Of a stretch of 47,724 bases of DNA, positions 47,164 through 47,724 are shown piece by piece. The stretch spans positions 1 to 47,724 of IMG/VR virus record IMGVR_UViG_3300031974_005641; one strand, 5' to 3'. Under the pieces are notes generated by a model. That model did no database searches and was not told the DNA's origin. It saw nothing but the letters and a program-made list of their open reading frames with translations. Both the position numbers and the translations under genes were made by a program. Position 1 is the stretch's first letter. Each line of letters begins with the position of its first letter. Origin of the DNA: a virus.

Positions 47164-47319
47164 CTAAACCTCATCGACATACTCAACCTCGGGCACCGGC
47201 AAAAGCTCGGGGCTTGGGGTGATGAGTACCTCAATGGCGTCGCCTTCAATGCTTAACAACGTAATAACCACGTCGTTGCCTTCCCAAATCACGTTCCCTG
47301 CTTTTACCTGTCGCTGCAT
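47164..47319 (-). CDS. small protein with CsrA-like strand pattern
   Basis: A 51-residue protein, MQRQVKAGNVIWEGNDVVITLLSIEGDAIEVLITPSPELLPVPEVEYVDEV. The order of strands (GNDVVITLLSIEGDAIEVLIT versus [20 protein letters not shown] in CsrA) suggests a divergent CsrA fold, but the RNA-binding arginines are gone. AAGGTG before ATG 47319 fixes the start. Read against the tail genes, next to attR. Confidence 0.6.
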   Translation of the reverse strand: MQRQVKAGNVIWEGNDVVITLLSIEGDAIEVLITPSPELLPVPEVEYVDEV

Positions 47320-47493
47320 TGAATTCACCTTTGTTCGCACTCGACCGCGCCATAATCCGTGGCTGTCCGCTGCTAATAACAGCATAGACGCTGTGAGTGG
47401 TCAAGAATCCTGTGCTGATTGTTTTGCATAGCTTAGCGTATTTAATATCAGCTTAAAACGGGTCTAAAATCTATCCCATAAGAAAAATCAGAG

Positions 47494-47514
47494 CCTATAA
47501 AAATAGGGGTTTTT
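47494..47514 (+). terminator. hairpin with T tract before attR
   Basis: CCTAT AAAA ATAGG then GGTTTTT. Closes transcription at the right end of the phage. The rest of 47320-47596 shows no gene I can support. Confidence 0.55.
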
Positions 47515-47596
47515 GTACGAAGGGGCGCACACATGATTGGGATAAATAAGATCGGTAATTATAATATAATCAACAGCTTAGGATTGTTTGAATGGC

Positions 47597-47652
47597 TGGC
47601 TTTTAACCAATTGGTCGATGGTTCGAATCCATCACGGCCCACCATTTTCTCT
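47597..47652 (+). repeat. attR core (56 bp), tRNA-Lys remnant
   Basis: Identical to attL 906-961. It keeps the anticodon loop, T-arm and acceptor 3' strand, but the upstream sequence is phage DNA, so no tRNA is made from it. Confidence 0.96.
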
Positions 47653-47661
47653 AAAGAATTC

Positions 47662-47692
47662 AAAGCGTTGCATACATGCAGCGCTTTTTTTT
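47662..47692 (+). terminator. original tRNA-Lys terminator, displaced by the prophage
   Basis: AAAGCGTTGCAT and ATGCAGCGCTTT form a 12-bp stem with one wobble and a 2-base loop, followed by T residues. It lies right after the core, where the host tRNA terminator would be before integration. Confidence 0.85.
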
Positions 47693-47724
47693 CGTCTGGA
47701 CTTTCTGTTGTGACCACCTTGTGA

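Larger units (their letters stand above)
906..47652. mobile_element. complete prophage integrated in tRNA-Lys
   Basis: The element is bounded by two copies of a 56-bp sequence, the left one being the 3' part of an intact tRNA-Lys gene. Just inside the left end is a tyrosine integrase. Inside lie replication, lysis, packaging, head and tail modules in the usual order for a lambdoid-style siphophage. No obvious frameshift is seen in a structural gene, so it may be inducible. The mix of a P22-type coat protein, a DUF4055 portal and a long tape measure is mosaic. Confidence 0.96.

Noticed and set aside
47597-47645. Second tRNA-Lys gene
   Set aside because: Only the 3' part is present; the 5' acceptor strand and D-arm are replaced by phage DNA.
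47533-47724. 63-residue plus-strand ORF at the right end
   Set aside because: It runs through the attR core and the host terminator, so it is an accidental frame.

Overview
The window is one complete temperate prophage of about 46.7 kb in a gammaproteobacterial chromosome. The host call rests on a full-length queC and a CCA-encoding tRNA-Lys(UUU) and goes no deeper than class. The phage sits in the 3' half of the tRNA-Lys gene. A 56-bp identical repeat marks attL (906-961) and attR (47597-47652), and the tRNA's own terminator now lies beyond attR.

Layout. (1) 1-961: host queC and tRNA-Lys. (2) 1023-11404, minus strand: integrase, excisionase-like gene, an accessory block, an ASCH protein, csrA, a YqaJ/lambda-type exonuclease and RecT, then many tightly overlapping small genes, all read from a PL-like promoter near 11545-11571. 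(3) 11590-14420: lysogeny region with a membrane protein, an HPr-like transmembrane protein, a lipoprotein, a LexA-boxed small ORF and a short CI-like repressor. (4) 14436-19158, plus strand: PR, Cro-like, CII-like, O-like (DUF1376) and P-like replication genes, rusA and a late regulator candidate. (5) 19215-20199: late promoter candidate, M15 endolysin and holin-like genes. (6) 20196-21657, minus strand: an Aca2-like regulator with two unknown genes under one promoter, which is the layout of an anti-CRISPR operon. (7) 21793-24604: ParB-like protein, ABC-ATPase/GNAT fusion, second ASCH protein and a DUF932 protein. (8) 24784-37150: terminase, DUF4055 portal, Mu F-like protein, scaffold, P22-type coat protein, connectors, tail tube and a frameshifted chaperone pair. 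(9) 37161-47133: tape measure, distal tail protein and a set of related fibre proteins with LamG-like domains.

The most unusual feature is at 2488-4825. Small same-direction genes there are separated by 53-72-bp imperfect palindromes that look like integron attC sites. The stop codon of each gene lies in the R'' core, and for five successive units the 7-bp core at the start is the exact reverse complement of the R'' core at the end, the hallmark of true integron cassettes. One of these cassettes carries an Acb2/Tad1-type anti-CBASS/anti-Thoeris gene. So a prophage early operon appears to hold an integron-like cassette array loaded with accessory, probably counter-defence, genes.

Control looks lambda-like in plan. 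PL and PR share the same operator (CGCA-S-TGCG) and the same relation of operator to -35 box. The repressor lacks a self-cleavage domain, while a consensus LexA box drives a small ORF antisense to the repressor's 3' end, which suggests SOS induction through an antirepressor or interference. All functional calls are from reading the sequence; no database search was run.
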